Shown piece by piece: positions 1 to 7,898 of a stretch of 64,000 nucleotides of DNA; the first letter of the stretch is position 1; each line of letters opens with the position of its first letter. The notes below the pieces were generated by a model. The model was not told the origin of the DNA. It saw only the letters and a program-made list of their open reading frames with translations, and searched no databases. Source of the DNA: VFJJ01 sp031362415 (GTDB lineage: Bacteria; Actinomycetota; Acidimicrobiia; IMCC26256; VFJJ01); the NCBI GenBank assembly GCA_031362415.1, contig JANLSK010000133.1, positions 8,646 through 72,645 on the forward strand, given 5' to 3'. The position numbers were made by a program, and so were the translations under genes.

Positions 1-447
1 GTCGTAGCGAGGGGCCAGGACACCCAGGAGATCGTCCAGGTACTCACGCCGCAGCGCCGGCCCCCCCTTGATGAGCTGGAGATCGTCGGGGGAAAACACC
101 GTCGTCGTCACGGTCTCGGCCAGGGCCCGCAGGCGGGGCACCCGGGTGCCGTTCACCTGGATCCTCGTCCGGCCACCGGGAGCGATCTCCACCTCGACGG
201 TTCGATCGTGGCCGGCTCGGGTGACGGCCGCTCGGATGATCGCCGCGGACGCCGACGCGCGGACCAACGCGCTGTCGGGAACTCCACGGAACGAGCGGCC
301 CGCCGCCAACCAGGACACGGCCTCGAGCAGGCTCGTCTTGCCCTGACCGTTGGCTCCGACCACGAGCGTCACACCCGAACCAGGCTCGACGTCGAGCTCC
401 TCGTAACAGCGAAAATCCTGGAGCCAGAGCCGCTGGAGCAGCACCAT
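1..447 (-). CDS. recF: DNA replication/repair protein RecF (partial, C-terminus off the left edge)
   Basis: RecF is an SMC-like ATPase that loads RecA at single-strand gaps. The first 149 residues are visible. They include the typical opening around LQRLWLQDFRCYEEL and a Walker A motif (GANGQGKTS) near residue 32, followed by the LLEAVSWLAAGRSFRG-type stretch. The reading frame is open to base 1, so the C-terminal half (signature motif, Walker B) lies outside the window. The ATG at 447 is preferred because it is the first start after the dnaN stop, 36 bases upstream. Both genes are read in the same direction, as in the usual dnaA-dnaN-recF order, so they are probably co-transcribed. Confidence 0.93.
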   Translation of the reverse strand, partial: MVLLQRLWLQDFRCYEELDVEPGSGVTLVVGANGQGKTSLLEAVSWLAAGRSFRGVPDSALVRASASAAIIRAAVTRAGHDRTVEVEIAPGGRTRIQVNGTRVPRLRALAETVTTTVFSPDDLQLIKGGPALRREYLDDLLGVLAPRYD

Positions 448-483
448 CCGTGCTCGACGTCCGTCTTCAGCCGCCTCGGACGG

Positions 484-1578
484 TCACGGGATACGGACAG
501 GCATCAGGAGGTACGTGTAGTTCCCGTGCTCGGCGCTCTTGAGCGTCGCCGGCTTGAGCCCGTCGAGCGTGTCAAGGTACACCTCGGCACCGTCGATCGC
601 GTTGAGCCCGTCGATGAGGAACTCGGGGTTGAAGGCTACGGTCATCTCGGTGCCCTCGTACTTTGCGTCGAGGGACTCGAAGGCCCGGCCGACATCCTGA
701 GCACTGGCTGTGAGCTCGATCCCTTCGCTGGACAACGACAACTTCACCGGCGTGTTGTCGCGGCCCTGGGCCACGAGACGCACTCGGCGAACAGCCTCGG
801 CGAAAGGCTCCTTGGCCAACGTGACACGGTTCGGGTAGTCGCTCGGGAGGAGCTGGCGGTAGTTGGGGAACTCGCCCTCGATCAAACGGGTGGTCACTCG
901 GGTGGAGCCGGCCACGAACTGCGCTTCGCGGGTGCCGAGGATCACGGTGACGTCGTTGGTCCCGAGCACACGGAGGAGCTCGGCCAGGGCCTTGGCCGGA
1001 ACGAGCACGCGGCGACCCTCCTCCAACAGGTGCTCACCGGGAAGGTCACGTACAGCCAGCCGGTACGAATCGGTGGCCACCAGCCGGAGCCCGTTGGGAT
1101 CGGACTCGAAGAGCACACCGGTGAGGATGGGACGGGCATCGTCGCGAGACGCTGCCGGAACCACCTGGCGCAACGCCTCGCTCAGGACAGCGCCGGCCAC
1201 CACGACACCGTCGACCTCGACCACGGGCAGGCGAGGGAAGTCCTCCACCGGAAGTACCGGGATCCTGAACTCGGAACGGTCGGCCGTGATCGTGGCTTCG
1301 TCGTCGTGGATCTCGATCGTGACCGTCGACGCTGACATCGACTTCACGATGTCGCCCACGAGCTTGGGCACCACGGCCGCTCCAGGGGACAGAACCTCCA
1401 CCGGAACCGAGGTCTCGATCGTGAGCTCGAGATCGGACCCCACCAACTCGACGCATCCTTCGCCCGTGCGCACGAGCAGGCCAGAAAGCACGGGCATGGC
1501 CGCTGAGCGGGAGGTGACAGCTCGAAGGGCGGTTCCGATGGCCTCGACGAGCGCGAGACGGTCGCAGCGAAACTTCAC
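484..1578 (-). CDS. dnaN: DNA polymerase III subunit beta (sliding clamp)
   Basis: The beta clamp forms a ring around DNA and tethers polymerase III and many partner proteins. The product has 364 residues, the normal family length, and shows three similar clamp domains. It begins MKFRCDRLALVEAIGTALRAV and ends with the conserved YLLMPVRIP tail. The start is a GTG at 1578 with a good ribosome binding site (GGGAG, about 7 bases upstream). It lies between dnaA and recF on the minus strand. The spacer to dnaA carries the DnaA boxes and a candidate promoter. Confidence 0.97.
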   Translation of the reverse strand: MKFRCDRLALVEAIGTALRAVTSRSAAMPVLSGLLVRTGEGCVELVGSDLELTIETSVPVEVLSPGAAVVPKLVGDIVKSMSASTVTIEIHDDEATITADRSEFRIPVLPVEDFPRLPVVEVDGVVVAGAVLSEALRQVVPAASRDDARPILTGVLFESDPNGLRLVATDSYRLAVRDLPGEHLLEEGRRVLVPAKALAELLRVLGTNDVTVILGTREAQFVAGSTRVTTRLIEGEFPNYRQLLPSDYPNRVTLAKEPFAEAVRRVRLVAQGRDNTPVKLSLSSEGIELTASAQDVGRAFESLDAKYEGTEMTVAFNPEFLIDGLNAIDGAEVYLDTLDGLKPATLKSAEHGNYTYLLMPVRIP

Positions 1579-1809
1579 GTCGGGCTCCCTTCTTTGTAGG
1601 GGTAAGAAGAATTGAAATTCAAGGTCAGCAGTAATAAGCCCTGTGGATTGTGGACAACGGGCCGAATCTGCTGGTCAGGGGTAATATCACTGTCCCCTGG
1701 TCGTCCACCGTCACGCACACCCTCGGAGTCACACGCATGATATTTTATGGAGTTCCTCCACATCTCAGGGTAGCTCCGTCCCCAGGTGTCCACAGGGTTA
1801 TCCACAGGA
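1579..1809. other. oriC: Replication origin (oriC) candidate, dnaN-dnaA spacer with DnaA boxes
   Basis: This 231-base spacer holds a perfect DnaA box TTATCCACA (1798-1806). A second box-like site GTGTCCACA (1786-1794) lies exactly 12 bases before it. On the other strand there are TTGTCCACA (1657-1649) and the weaker CAATCCACA (1650-1642), which overlap by two bases. AT-rich stretches at 1598-1640 and 1730-1749 are candidate unwinding elements. In known actinobacteria oriC lies in this same spacer. The box number is low compared with Streptomyces or Mycobacterium origins, so additional weak boxes or sites inside dnaA may contribute. Confidence 0.75.
1593..1622 (-). promoter_or_regulatory. Candidate dnaN promoter
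   Basis: Read on the minus strand, TTGAAT (1622-1617) and TACAAA (1598-1593) are separated by 18 bases, just upstream of the dnaN ribosome binding site. The region is AT-rich relative to its surroundings. The -10 box departs from TANNNT at the last base, so this is a tentative call. Confidence 0.35.
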
Positions 1810-3282
1810 TCACGAGCCCGGATGACGAATGCGGCTGGTGAGCTCATTGACCTGATCGAAGATGGCCCGGCGCTCGCCCATCAGGGCGTCGATCTTGGTC
1901 ACGGCGTGCATGACGGTGGTGTGGTCGCGACCACCGAAGACCTTGCCGATCTGGGGATAGCTGTAGTCGGTCAGCTCGCGAAAGACGTACATACCGATCT
2001 GGCGGGCGATCACCAGGGTGCGGCGACGGCTCTTGCCGATGAGCTCGTCGACCGTCCAACCGAACATCTTGGCTGTCTCGTCGAGGATCATCTGCGGCGT
2101 GATCACCCGGGGTTCGCTGCTCGGGAGCAGGTCGGAGAGGACGTGGCGGGCCAGTTCGGCGGTTGCTCGGACCCGGTTGAGGTTGGCGTAGGCCGCCACC
2201 CGGATGAGCGCCCCTTCGAGCTCGCGGACGTTGTCGGTGATCTGGGCTGCGATGAACGCGTACACCGCATCGGGGATGGCCGTGAACCCTTTCAGCTCAG
2301 CCTTTTTTTGGAGGATGGCCAGGCGGGTCTCGAACTCCGGAGGCTGGATGTCGGTGATGAGGCCCCAACCAAATCGGGTGCGCAGGCGATCTTCCAGCGT
2401 GGCGATGCTGTTCGGGGGCCGGTCGGACGAGATGACGATCTGGTTGTGGTTCTCGTAGAGGGAGTTGAACGTGTGGAAGAACTCCTCCTGAAGCCCCTCC
2501 TTGCTCTCCATGAACTGGATGTCGTCGACGAGCAGGACGTTCACGCTGCGGTAGCGCCGCTTGAAGTCGGGCATGGTGTTGGTGCGGATGGCGTCGACGA
2601 ACTCGTTCATGAAGGTCTCGGTGGAGACGTACCGCACCAGCATGTGCGGGAACTGCTGGAGCACGTAGTGGCCGATGGCCTGCAGCAGGTGGGTCTTGCC
2701 CAGCCCCGCGGCACCGTAGATGAACAAGGGGTTGTACGACTTGGCCGGGGTCTCGGCCACCGAGAGCGCCGCGGCCCAGGCGAACCGGTTCGACGCGCCG
2801 ATGACGAACTCTTCGAACGAGTATCGAGGGTTCAGAGGGTCGGTGGTCGCCCGGGTCGGGGCCGGAGCGGCTCCGGCAGGGAGGGACTCGACCGTCTCGG
2901 GCACGGGTCCAGCCGTCCGATTGTCAGCCGGCACGGGCCTACCGGCTGCTTCGAGGTCGCGCTTGGGGACCTCGACCACGAGCTCGATCTGGAGCTCCTC
3001 ACCGACCGCTTCGCGCAGGACGTCACGGATGAGCCCGTTGTAGGTGGACGAGATCCGGTCGCGCACGACGGTGCTCGGAACGGCGAGGAAGAGGGTCTCG
3101 TCCTCGAGGCGCAACGCCCGGACCCCTTCGAACCAGGTCAGCCAGGTCGCGTCGCTGAGATGCGAACGGAGCGCCGACGCGCCACGTTCCCACAGTGCTG
3201 AGGCTGTGAGCTCGGGGGTCGAGCTGGCATCGGATGCTGCGTTTTCCACAGGGTCTTCCACAGGTGTGGACGATGGAAACAC
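1810..3282 (-). CDS. dnaA: Chromosomal replication initiator protein DnaA
   Basis: DnaA is an AAA+ ATPase that binds DnaA boxes and opens oriC. The protein has about 490 residues. It has an N-terminal DnaB/DnaA-interaction domain (ALWERGASALRSHLSDATWLTWFEGV), a Pro-rich linker, an AAA+ core with Walker A GAAGLGKTH and Walker B LLVDDIQF, and a C-terminal box-binding domain ending in the signature GGRDHTTVMHAVTKI. The GTG at 3282 was chosen because a GAGGTGG ribosome binding site precedes it. The frame stays open for another 430 codons upstream, but that stretch has no protein-like character. The ribosome binding site sits inside a 20-base inverted repeat, and DnaA-box-like sites fall in the first codons, so self-regulation is plausible. 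Confidence 0.97.
   Translation of the reverse strand: MFPSSTPVEDPVENAASDASSTPELTASALWERGASALRSHLSDATWLTWFEGVRALRLEDETLFLAVPSTVVRDRISSTYNGLIRDVLREAVGEELQIELVVEVPKRDLEAAGRPVPADNRTAGPVPETVESLPAGAAPAPTRATTDPLNPRYSFEEFVIGASNRFAWAAALSVAETPAKSYNPLFIYGAAGLGKTHLLQAIGHYVLQQFPHMLVRYVSTETFMNEFVDAIRTNTMPDFKRRYRSVNVLLVDDIQFMESKEGLQEEFFHTFNSLYENHNQIVISSDRPPNSIATLEDRLRTRFGWGLITDIQPPEFETRLAILQKKAELKGFTAIPDAVYAFIAAQITDNVRELEGALIRVAAYANLNRVRATAELARHVLSDLLPSSEPRVITPQMILDETAKMFGWTVDELIGKSRRRTLVIARQIGMYVFRELTDYSYPQIGKVFGGRDHTTVMHAVTKIDALMGERRAIFDQVNELTSRIRHPGS
3242..3273. promoter_or_regulatory. DnaA-box-like trio inside the 5' end of dnaA
   Basis: TTTTCCACA (3242-3250) and TCTTCCACA (3254-3262) are 12 bases apart on the plus strand, and TCGTCCACA lies opposite (3273-3265). 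Each differs from TTATCCACA/TTGTCCACA at one to three positions. They encode the PVEDPVEN part of DnaA, so the 12-base period could also be a coding repeat. Their location 7 to 40 bases inside the gene suggests possible autoregulation. Confidence 0.4.
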
Positions 3283-3288
3283 GTCCTG

Positions 3289-3308
3289 ACCACCTCGTTC
3301 GAGGTGGT
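3289..3308. promoter_or_regulatory. 20-base inverted repeat covering the dnaA ribosome binding site
   Basis: ACCACCTCG (3289-3297) and CGAGGTGGT (3300-3308) are perfect 9-base arms around a two-base centre. In the dnaA message the downstream arm contains the probable ribosome binding site GAGGTGG, 6 bases before the GTG. It could be a protein operator, or a hairpin that limits dnaA translation. Confidence 0.5.
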
Positions 3309-3409
3309 GTTCACGGAATGAGGCTCGCGGGTTGTTGTGGGTCGGCGCCGAGGGGAAGTGGTCGCCGGCGTTCCTGTGGGGGACCAACCCGGCCGCTGGA
3401 GCGGAGCGC

Positions 3410-3438
3410 ACGCTATCAGGCGACCCTCGCACGCTCAA
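3410..3438 (-). promoter_or_regulatory. Candidate dnaA promoter
   Basis: On the minus strand TTGAGC (3438-3433) and TAGCGT (3415-3410) are separated by 17 bases, a near-ideal sigma-70-type arrangement with a TANNNT -10 box. Transcription would begin near 3402 and give a leader of about 120 bases that includes the inverted repeat at 3289-3308. Confidence 0.5.
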
Positions 3439-3536
3439 CACGAACCAGGCCCGGTACCGTTCGGCGCTGCGACACCGCAACCGATGTCGAGCGACACGGG
3501 GCAGCCCACGAGCCCAACCGGACGCCGAGGGCCGAG

Positions 3537-3566
3537 TGTGACCCACGTCTTGGCAGCCGGTACACT
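3537..3566 (+). promoter_or_regulatory. Candidate rpmH operon promoter
   Basis: TGTGAC (3537-3542) and TACACT (3561-3566) are 18 bases apart on the plus strand, about 190 bases before rpmH. The 473-base dnaA-rpmH spacer (3283-3755) otherwise shows only the dnaA promoter and repeat, and no convincing coding frame. Confidence 0.45.
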
Positions 3567-3755
3567 TCGCCGCTGGTCGACGCGTCTGTGCGTCGAACAC
3601 GGCATTCGTCGGCGGTCGGGACATCTGACCCGATTCGCCCGAAGCGAGTTCCCAGGGATCGGCCAGCCTCCAGCGAGTCGCACGGCCGGCATTCCCGACG
3701 CTGACACTGCCCCGGATGGGGTGCGTGTTCGGCGGATCGTCGAGGAGACAACACT

Positions 3756-3890
3756 GTGAAGCGCACGTTCCAGCCGAACACTCGCAAGCGCAAGAAGACG
3801 CATGGGTTTCGGGTACGCATGAGTACTCGTGCAGGACGTGCTGTCCTGGCTGCCCGGCGCCGCAAGGGCCGGGAGCGACTGTCGGCCTGA
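3756..3890 (+). CDS. rpmH: 50S ribosomal protein L34
   Basis: L34 is a small basic protein of the large ribosomal subunit. The translation is 44 residues (KRTFQPNTRKRKKTHGFRVR, then RAGRAVLAARRRKGRERLSA), which is the full family length. The GTG start at 3756 follows a GAGGAG ribosome binding site. The stop at 3888-3890 overlaps the start of rnpA. The rpmH-rnpA-yidD-yidC-jag order is the normal arrangement beside dnaA. Confidence 0.97.
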   Translation: MKRTFQPNTRKRKKTHGFRVRMSTRAGRAVLAARRRKGRERLSA

Positions 3891-4216
3891 TCTGGCGTGT
3901 CAGGGACCGGGCCACCTTCCGGTCGTTCGCAACGGGTATCCGCCGCCGCCGTGGTCCGGTGTCGGTGACACTCGTGCGTACCGACTCGATCACGCCGCCA
4001 CGCGTCGCGTACGCGATCGGAAAGCGTGTGGGTTCTGCCGTCGAACGCAATCGCGTGCGGCGGCGTCTCCGGACGTGCGTGCACCAGCACGTCGAATCCC
4101 TGGTCAGCGGGGGTTCGTATCTGTTGAGTGTCGGTCCTGCCGCGGTATCCATGAGCTTCGCCGAGCTGTCGGAGCATGTCGGCTCGGCGCTCGGCGCTGT
4201 TCGGGACGCCCGGTGA
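3887..4216 (+). CDS. rnpA: Ribonuclease P protein component
   Basis: RnpA is the protein subunit of RNase P, which trims tRNA 5' ends. The frame contains the hallmark RNR motif (AVERNRVRRRLR) and the N-terminal RVRDRATFRSF. The C-terminus SEHVGSALGAVRDAR is also typical. The length is about 109 residues. No ATG or GTG lies near the expected start. The best candidate is CTG at 3887, which overlaps the rpmH stop as CTGA. The neighbouring ATC at 3890 is less likely. The downstream end overlaps yidD as GTGA, so translation of rpmH, rnpA and yidD is probably coupled. The gene identity is secure, but the start is not. Confidence 0.9.
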   Translation: MIWRVRDRATFRSFATGIRRRRGPVSVTLVRTDSITPPRVAYAIGKRVGSAVERNRVRRRLRTCVHQHVESLVSGGSYLLSVGPAAVSMSFAELSEHVGSALGAVRDAR

Positions 4217-4629
4217 CGGGCACCGTGGTTCTCGTCGACGCCGAGGGCGAAGCGAACTCCGGTGTGGTCGGCCGTCACGGCGCCCGTCCGGGAGTGGTCG
4301 CGCGGCTTCTGCTCGGAGCGATCAACGGGTACCGGTGGTTCTCCCGCCTGTTTCCCAATCGGTGCCGGTACTGGCCGACCTGCTCGCAGTATGCGCTCGA
4401 CGCGGTGTCGGGATGGGGTGCCGTCCGGGGTTCGTGGCTTGCCCTGCGCCGGATCGGACGGTGCCATCCTTGGGGCGGCAGCGGCCTCGACCCCGTTCCC
4501 GTGCGAGCAGCGCAGCCGCAGCCGAAACCGACCTGCCCGAACACCAGTTCGCTCGAGCATCTTCATCATCTCCGGGCCCATGACCTCTCGGCCCCCGACG
4601 AAGTGGGATCACCATGCTCTCCACGTTGA
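4213..4629 (+). CDS. yidD: Membrane protein insertion efficiency factor YidD
   Basis: YidD is a small membrane-associated protein that assists YidC-dependent insertion. The core LLLGAINGYRWFSRLFPNRCRYWPTCSQYALDAV carries the typical CRYxPTCSxYA signature (about residues 48-58), and GRCHPWGGSGLDPVP follows it. The GTG start at 4213 overlaps the rnpA stop by four bases. The frame runs to 4629 and overlaps yidC by 16 bases. The product of about 138 residues is longer than the usual 70-90 because of a divergent N-terminal lead of about 30 residues and a low-complexity C-terminal tail. An internal start is therefore possible. Confidence 0.88.
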   Translation: MTGTVVLVDAEGEANSGVVGRHGARPGVVARLLLGAINGYRWFSRLFPNRCRYWPTCSQYALDAVSGWGAVRGSWLALRRIGRCHPWGGSGLDPVPVRAAQPQPKPTCPNTSSLEHLHHLRAHDLSAPDEVGSPCSPR

Positions 4630-5804
4630 CCGTTGCCGCGGTGGTGGCGATCGCCATCTTCGACTCGCTCGTCGATGGCCTCGGGTCCCTGCTGGCGTTC
4701 TTCTACGGGCTCATCCCCAACTACGGCGTCTCGATCATCCTGCTCACGATCGCCGTGCGCCTCCTGCTCTTCCCGCTGACGGCCAAGCAGGTCCGCTCGA
4801 TGAAGCGGATGAGCCAGATGGCGCCCGAGATCAAGCGCCTGAAGGCCAAGTACGGCGATGACCGCCAGAAACTCAACGAGGAAACCCTCAAGTTCTACAA
4901 GGAAAACCAGATCAACCCGGCAGCTGGGTGCCTCCCCATCCTGTTGCAGATGCCGATCTTCTTCGCTCTGTTCCGGGTGTTGCGCGAGCCCGCTCAGCAC
5001 ATCCCGGACACGTCGGAGCTGTTCGCCAAGATCTGCGCGAAGGCAACGAACGTGCTGGCCACGGTGGACGAGTGCAAGAAGGCGCCGTTCCCGAAACCGG
5101 CGAAGTTCCTGAACATGGACATGTTCGTCAAGGCCAGCGATGGTCCCGACGGAGGCTTCGACGGGTTCACGCAGGCCCTTCCCTACTTCGTGCTCATCGC
5201 ACTGGTGATCCTCACGGGCCTCTACCAGGGCCGGATGATGCAGGCCCAGCAGAAGGACGCAGCACCGAGCGCTCAGGCGCAGCAGATACAGATGATCTCG
5301 AAGATCTTCCCGCTGATCATGGGATTCATCTCCTTCGGGATGCCTTCGGGCATCGTCTTGTACTTCCTCGTCGGCAACCTGTGGCAGATCGGTCAGCAGC
5401 GCTTGGTATTCAACCGTGAGGTGAAGATGCCGGAAATCAAGGTCCGTGACGACGATGACGGGGATGCAGTGGCCGGCCCGAGCCGAGAGACCGGCTCGTC
5501 ATCCAAGAAGACAGCCATCCTCGACGCCGACCGCTCGTCCGGCAACGATGCGAAGCCCGCGCTGCCATGGAAGCGTGCCGCCAAGCCTCCGGCGACGCCA
5601 CCGTCGTTGGAGAAGCCGGCGTCTCCGTCGGCTCGCTCCGCTCCGAAGAAGCCCGACCTGGGGAAATCGACCAAGCCATCGAATGTGTCCAAGCCGGGTA
5701 CGGGCTCGTCGGGGACCGTGAAGAAGGGTCCGGGCGGTCAGTCGGCAGGCTCGGGTCGAGTCACTCCCAAGGGCGCCAACAACAAGAATCGAAAACGACC
5801 ATAA
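4614..5804 (+). CDS. yidC: Membrane protein insertase YidC
   Basis: YidC inserts and folds inner-membrane proteins, alone or with SecYEG. The 396-residue protein has a membrane helix near residues 20-35, then SIILLTIAVRLLLFPLTAKQ with the conserved hydrophilic-groove Arg. A cytoplasmic coiled coil follows (KRMSQMAPEIKRLKAKYGDD), with further helices around 95-120, 185-205 and 235-265 (PLIMGFISFGMPSGIVLYFLVG). Residues 290-396 form a charged, Lys/Pro/Ser-rich cytoplasmic tail, as in other actinobacterial YidC proteins. There is no large periplasmic domain, which matches the Gram-positive type. Confidence 0.96.
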   Translation: MLSTLTVAAVVAIAIFDSLVDGLGSLLAFFYGLIPNYGVSIILLTIAVRLLLFPLTAKQVRSMKRMSQMAPEIKRLKAKYGDDRQKLNEETLKFYKENQINPAAGCLPILLQMPIFFALFRVLREPAQHIPDTSELFAKICAKATNVLATVDECKKAPFPKPAKFLNMDMFVKASDGPDGGFDGFTQALPYFVLIALVILTGLYQGRMMQAQQKDAAPSAQAQQIQMISKIFPLIMGFISFGMPSGIVLYFLVGNLWQIGQQRLVFNREVKMPEIKVRDDDDGDAVAGPSRETGSSSKKTAILDADRSSGNDAKPALPWKRAAKPPATPPSLEKPASPSARSAPKKPDLGKSTKPSNVSKPGTGSSGTVKKGPGGQSAGSGRVTPKGANNKNRKRP

Positions 5805-5854
5805 GCACGGCGGCCGGCACGACCGGCTGACCGTCACGGGCAAGGAACGCATCG

Positions 5855-6781
5855 ATGGAGTGGGTTGTCATCAGCGCCAAAACAGTCGAGGAAGCGCTGG
5901 AACGCGCCCTCGACCAACTGGGAGTCGACGAGAGCGAACTCGAACACGAGGTCGTTGACGAGGGACAGAAGGGCCTTCTCGGGAGATTCGGTACAAAGCC
6001 CGCCCAGATCCGGGCTCGTGTGCGCCCGGTCTCGCGTGAGAAGCCCGACACTCGCCGGCGTCGACGCCGTACGTCGGGACGGGACGAGGCTGGCGACCGG
6101 CCGAGCTCAAATGGGGGTTCGGGAGCAGCCCCGGAAGGGGCGAGCCCGCGTGGCGGCGGTCGGACCCGGGATGGCGCCCCGAACGGCGGCTCTCGAAGCG
6201 CAGCGGGTGACGGGACTGCCGGGGAGCCCAAGCCCCGGAGCAATGGTGGTGCGAAGCCCACGAGGGAACGCCGGGAACGCCCGGCACCGACGGAAGAGGA
6301 GCAGACCATGGTCGACGAGATCCCCCTGGAAGAGCAGGCCGAACATGTACGGCAGTTCATGGTGGGGCTGGTCGAGACCATTGGTCTCACCGCCACGGTG
6401 CGGGCCGCAATCATTGACGACACCGTTGCCGTGACGGTCGACGGGGACGGGCTGGGAGTCCTGATCGGGCCCCGAGGAGCCACGATCGAGTCGACGCACG
6501 AGCTGTGCCGTTCGGCCTTGCAGCAGTTCACCGGGGGTCATGGTGCCCGGATGACCGTTGATATTGCCGGCTATCGCGAGCGTCGACAGATCGCCCTCGA
6601 GGAGTTTGCCCGTACCGTTGCCGAGCAGGCCCGCGAAACCGGGCGTGACCAGGTGCTGGAGCCCATGAGCTCGCTCGATCGCAAGATCGTGCACGATGCC
6701 GTGACGGGTATCGAGGGGATCGCCACGGAGTCCCAGGGCGAAGAGCCCCGCCGGCGCGTGGTGATCAAGCCATCGGCGTGA
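5855..6781 (+). CDS. jag: RNA-binding protein Jag/KhpB (Jag_N, KH and R3H domains)
   Basis: Jag (KhpB) is a KH-R3H RNA-binding protein linked to cell elongation and division control in Gram-positive bacteria. The 308-residue protein has a Jag_N domain (residues 1-50, EWVVISAKTVEEALERALDQ), and a disordered Gly/Arg/Ser-rich linker (about 60-145). A KH domain follows (VDGDGLGVLIGPRGATIEST), then an R3H domain with the R-rich ARTVAEQARETGRDQVLEPMS helix. The start ATG follows an AAGGAA site. Its position after yidC is the conserved one. Confidence 0.94.
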   Translation: MEWVVISAKTVEEALERALDQLGVDESELEHEVVDEGQKGLLGRFGTKPAQIRARVRPVSREKPDTRRRRRRTSGRDEAGDRPSSNGGSGAAPEGASPRGGGRTRDGAPNGGSRSAAGDGTAGEPKPRSNGGAKPTRERRERPAPTEEEQTMVDEIPLEEQAEHVRQFMVGLVETIGLTATVRAAIIDDTVAVTVDGDGLGVLIGPRGATIESTHELCRSALQQFTGGHGARMTVDIAGYRERRQIALEEFARTVAEQARETGRDQVLEPMSSLDRKIVHDAVTGIEGIATESQGEEPRRRVVIKPSA

Positions 6782-7034
6782 GCTCACGACGGGTCGTCGG
6801 CCGAGGCGACATGCCGACCGACGATCCGTCCGGTGCGTGCCGGATGTCGTGCCGCCTCGCTCGAGGGGGTGGGCCGGGTCCGTACCCGCGCTGCTCGCGG
6901 TACGGTTGGAGCGTCCGCTTCGTGCGGAATGTGCGGCATATCCACAGTGTCCAGCAGGTGCGAGAGTTCCAGCTGCTTCGGGATGTCCAGGCTCCCCTCA
7001 AGCTCCAGTACGCCCAGAGCAGCGGACTCATGTG

Positions 7035-7652
7035 ATGACACCGGATGCCCCGCTCCTCGAGATGCTTGAGCGCGCCCGCGCCTTGGGGTTCCTGGGGCCG
7101 GGTCCAGTCGTTGCTCAGCACGCCCATGCTCTCGCGCACATCGCCTGTGTTGCTCAGATACCGACCCGATTCCTCGATCTTGGCGCTGGTGGGGGCGTGC
7201 CTGGCCTGGTGGCCGCGGCCCACTGGCCCGAGGCCCATGCGGTACTGATCGACGCCAGCGAGCGCCGCTGTCGGTTCCTCACCGAGGCGACGACGGCCCT
7301 CGGTCTGAGCGAGCGGGTCACCGTGTTGATGGGACGGGCCGAGGTGCTGGCTCACGATCCCGAACTACGAGGCACCTTCCCCGTGGTCCTCAGTCGCTCG
7401 TTTGGCCCCCCCGCAGTCACGGCCGAGTGTGCTGCGGCCTTTCTCGAGCCAGGGGGCGTGCTCGTGGTCAGCGAGCCGCCGGTGCTCGTCGCAGGACGAT
7501 GGAATGACGCCGCACTCCTGAGCCTCGGTTTCGATCATCCCGAGGTGGTGACCCTCGACGCCACCCGCTTCGCCGTGCTCCGGTGCTCCCGGCTGACAGA
7601 TGATCGATTTCCGCGCCGGGACGGTGTCCCGGCCAAGCGTCCCCTGTGGTGA
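7035..7652 (+). CDS. rsmG: 16S rRNA (guanine527-N7)-methyltransferase RsmG
   Basis: RsmG (GidB) methylates G527 of 16S rRNA using S-adenosylmethionine, and its loss gives low-level streptomycin resistance. The frame contains the SAM-binding motif TRFLDLGAGGGVPGL (about residues 41-55), the VLIDASERRCRFL motif II, and VLSRSFGPPAVTAECAAAFL. At about 205 residues it is of family length. The ATG at 7035 is preferred, but a GTG at 7032 is adjacent. Upstream, 6782-7034 contains only one DnaA-box-like site (ATATCCACA, 6938-6946) and no coding evidence. Its place between jag and parA is conserved in actinobacteria. Confidence 0.93.
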   Translation: MTPDAPLLEMLERARALGFLGPGPVVAQHAHALAHIACVAQIPTRFLDLGAGGGVPGLVAAAHWPEAHAVLIDASERRCRFLTEATTALGLSERVTVLMGRAEVLAHDPELRGTFPVVLSRSFGPPAVTAECAAAFLEPGGVLVVSEPPVLVAGRWNDAALLSLGFDHPEVVTLDATRFAVLRCSRLTDDRFPRRDGVPAKRPLW

Positions 7653-7665
7653 GTCTTTGACGGTC

Positions 7666-7681
7666 TGTTCCACGTGGAACA
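7666..7681. promoter_or_regulatory. parS: parS centromere site 1 (perfect 16-bp palindrome)
   Basis: TGTTCCACGTGGAACA fits the degenerate chromosomal parS consensus (TGTTNCACGTGNAACA) and is a perfect palindrome. It lies 14 bases after rsmG and 2.6 kb before parA. ParB binds such sites and spreads from them to organise and segregate the origin. Confidence 0.92.
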
Positions 7682-7882
7682 GACCGGGGCTGGGGCGGGG
7701 GATGGCCGCGGTTTGCCGCTCGATGCGCGGGGAGGCTGGTCTGTGCTGCGGATGAGCCGGTGCGGTTCGTTCCGGTGCCTGGGCGTCGGATGGTGGGGGC
7801 CGCGGCCTCGGGTCTCGGCGCGATCGGCGACCCGGTGGGCTTTTCAGGGTGACCCTGTCACCACGGGGTGTCCCGGGTCGTC

Positions 7883-7898
7883 TGTTCCACGTGGAACA
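7883..7898. promoter_or_regulatory. parS: parS site 2 (perfect 16-bp palindrome)
   Basis: The 16 bases are identical to site 1 and lie exactly 217 bases downstream of it. The right flank resembles that of site 1 and the left flank resembles that of site 3. Confidence 0.92.

Noticed and set aside
208..1335. Long plus-strand open frame opposite dnaN
   Set aside because: It is the high-GC antisense shadow of dnaN. The composition is Arg/Gly/Glu-rich with no recognisable motifs.
3283..4581. 430-codon upstream extension of the dnaA frame
   Set aside because: It runs antisense across rpmH, rnpA and yidD and has no protein-like sequence. The GTG at 3282 with its ribosome binding site is the natural start.
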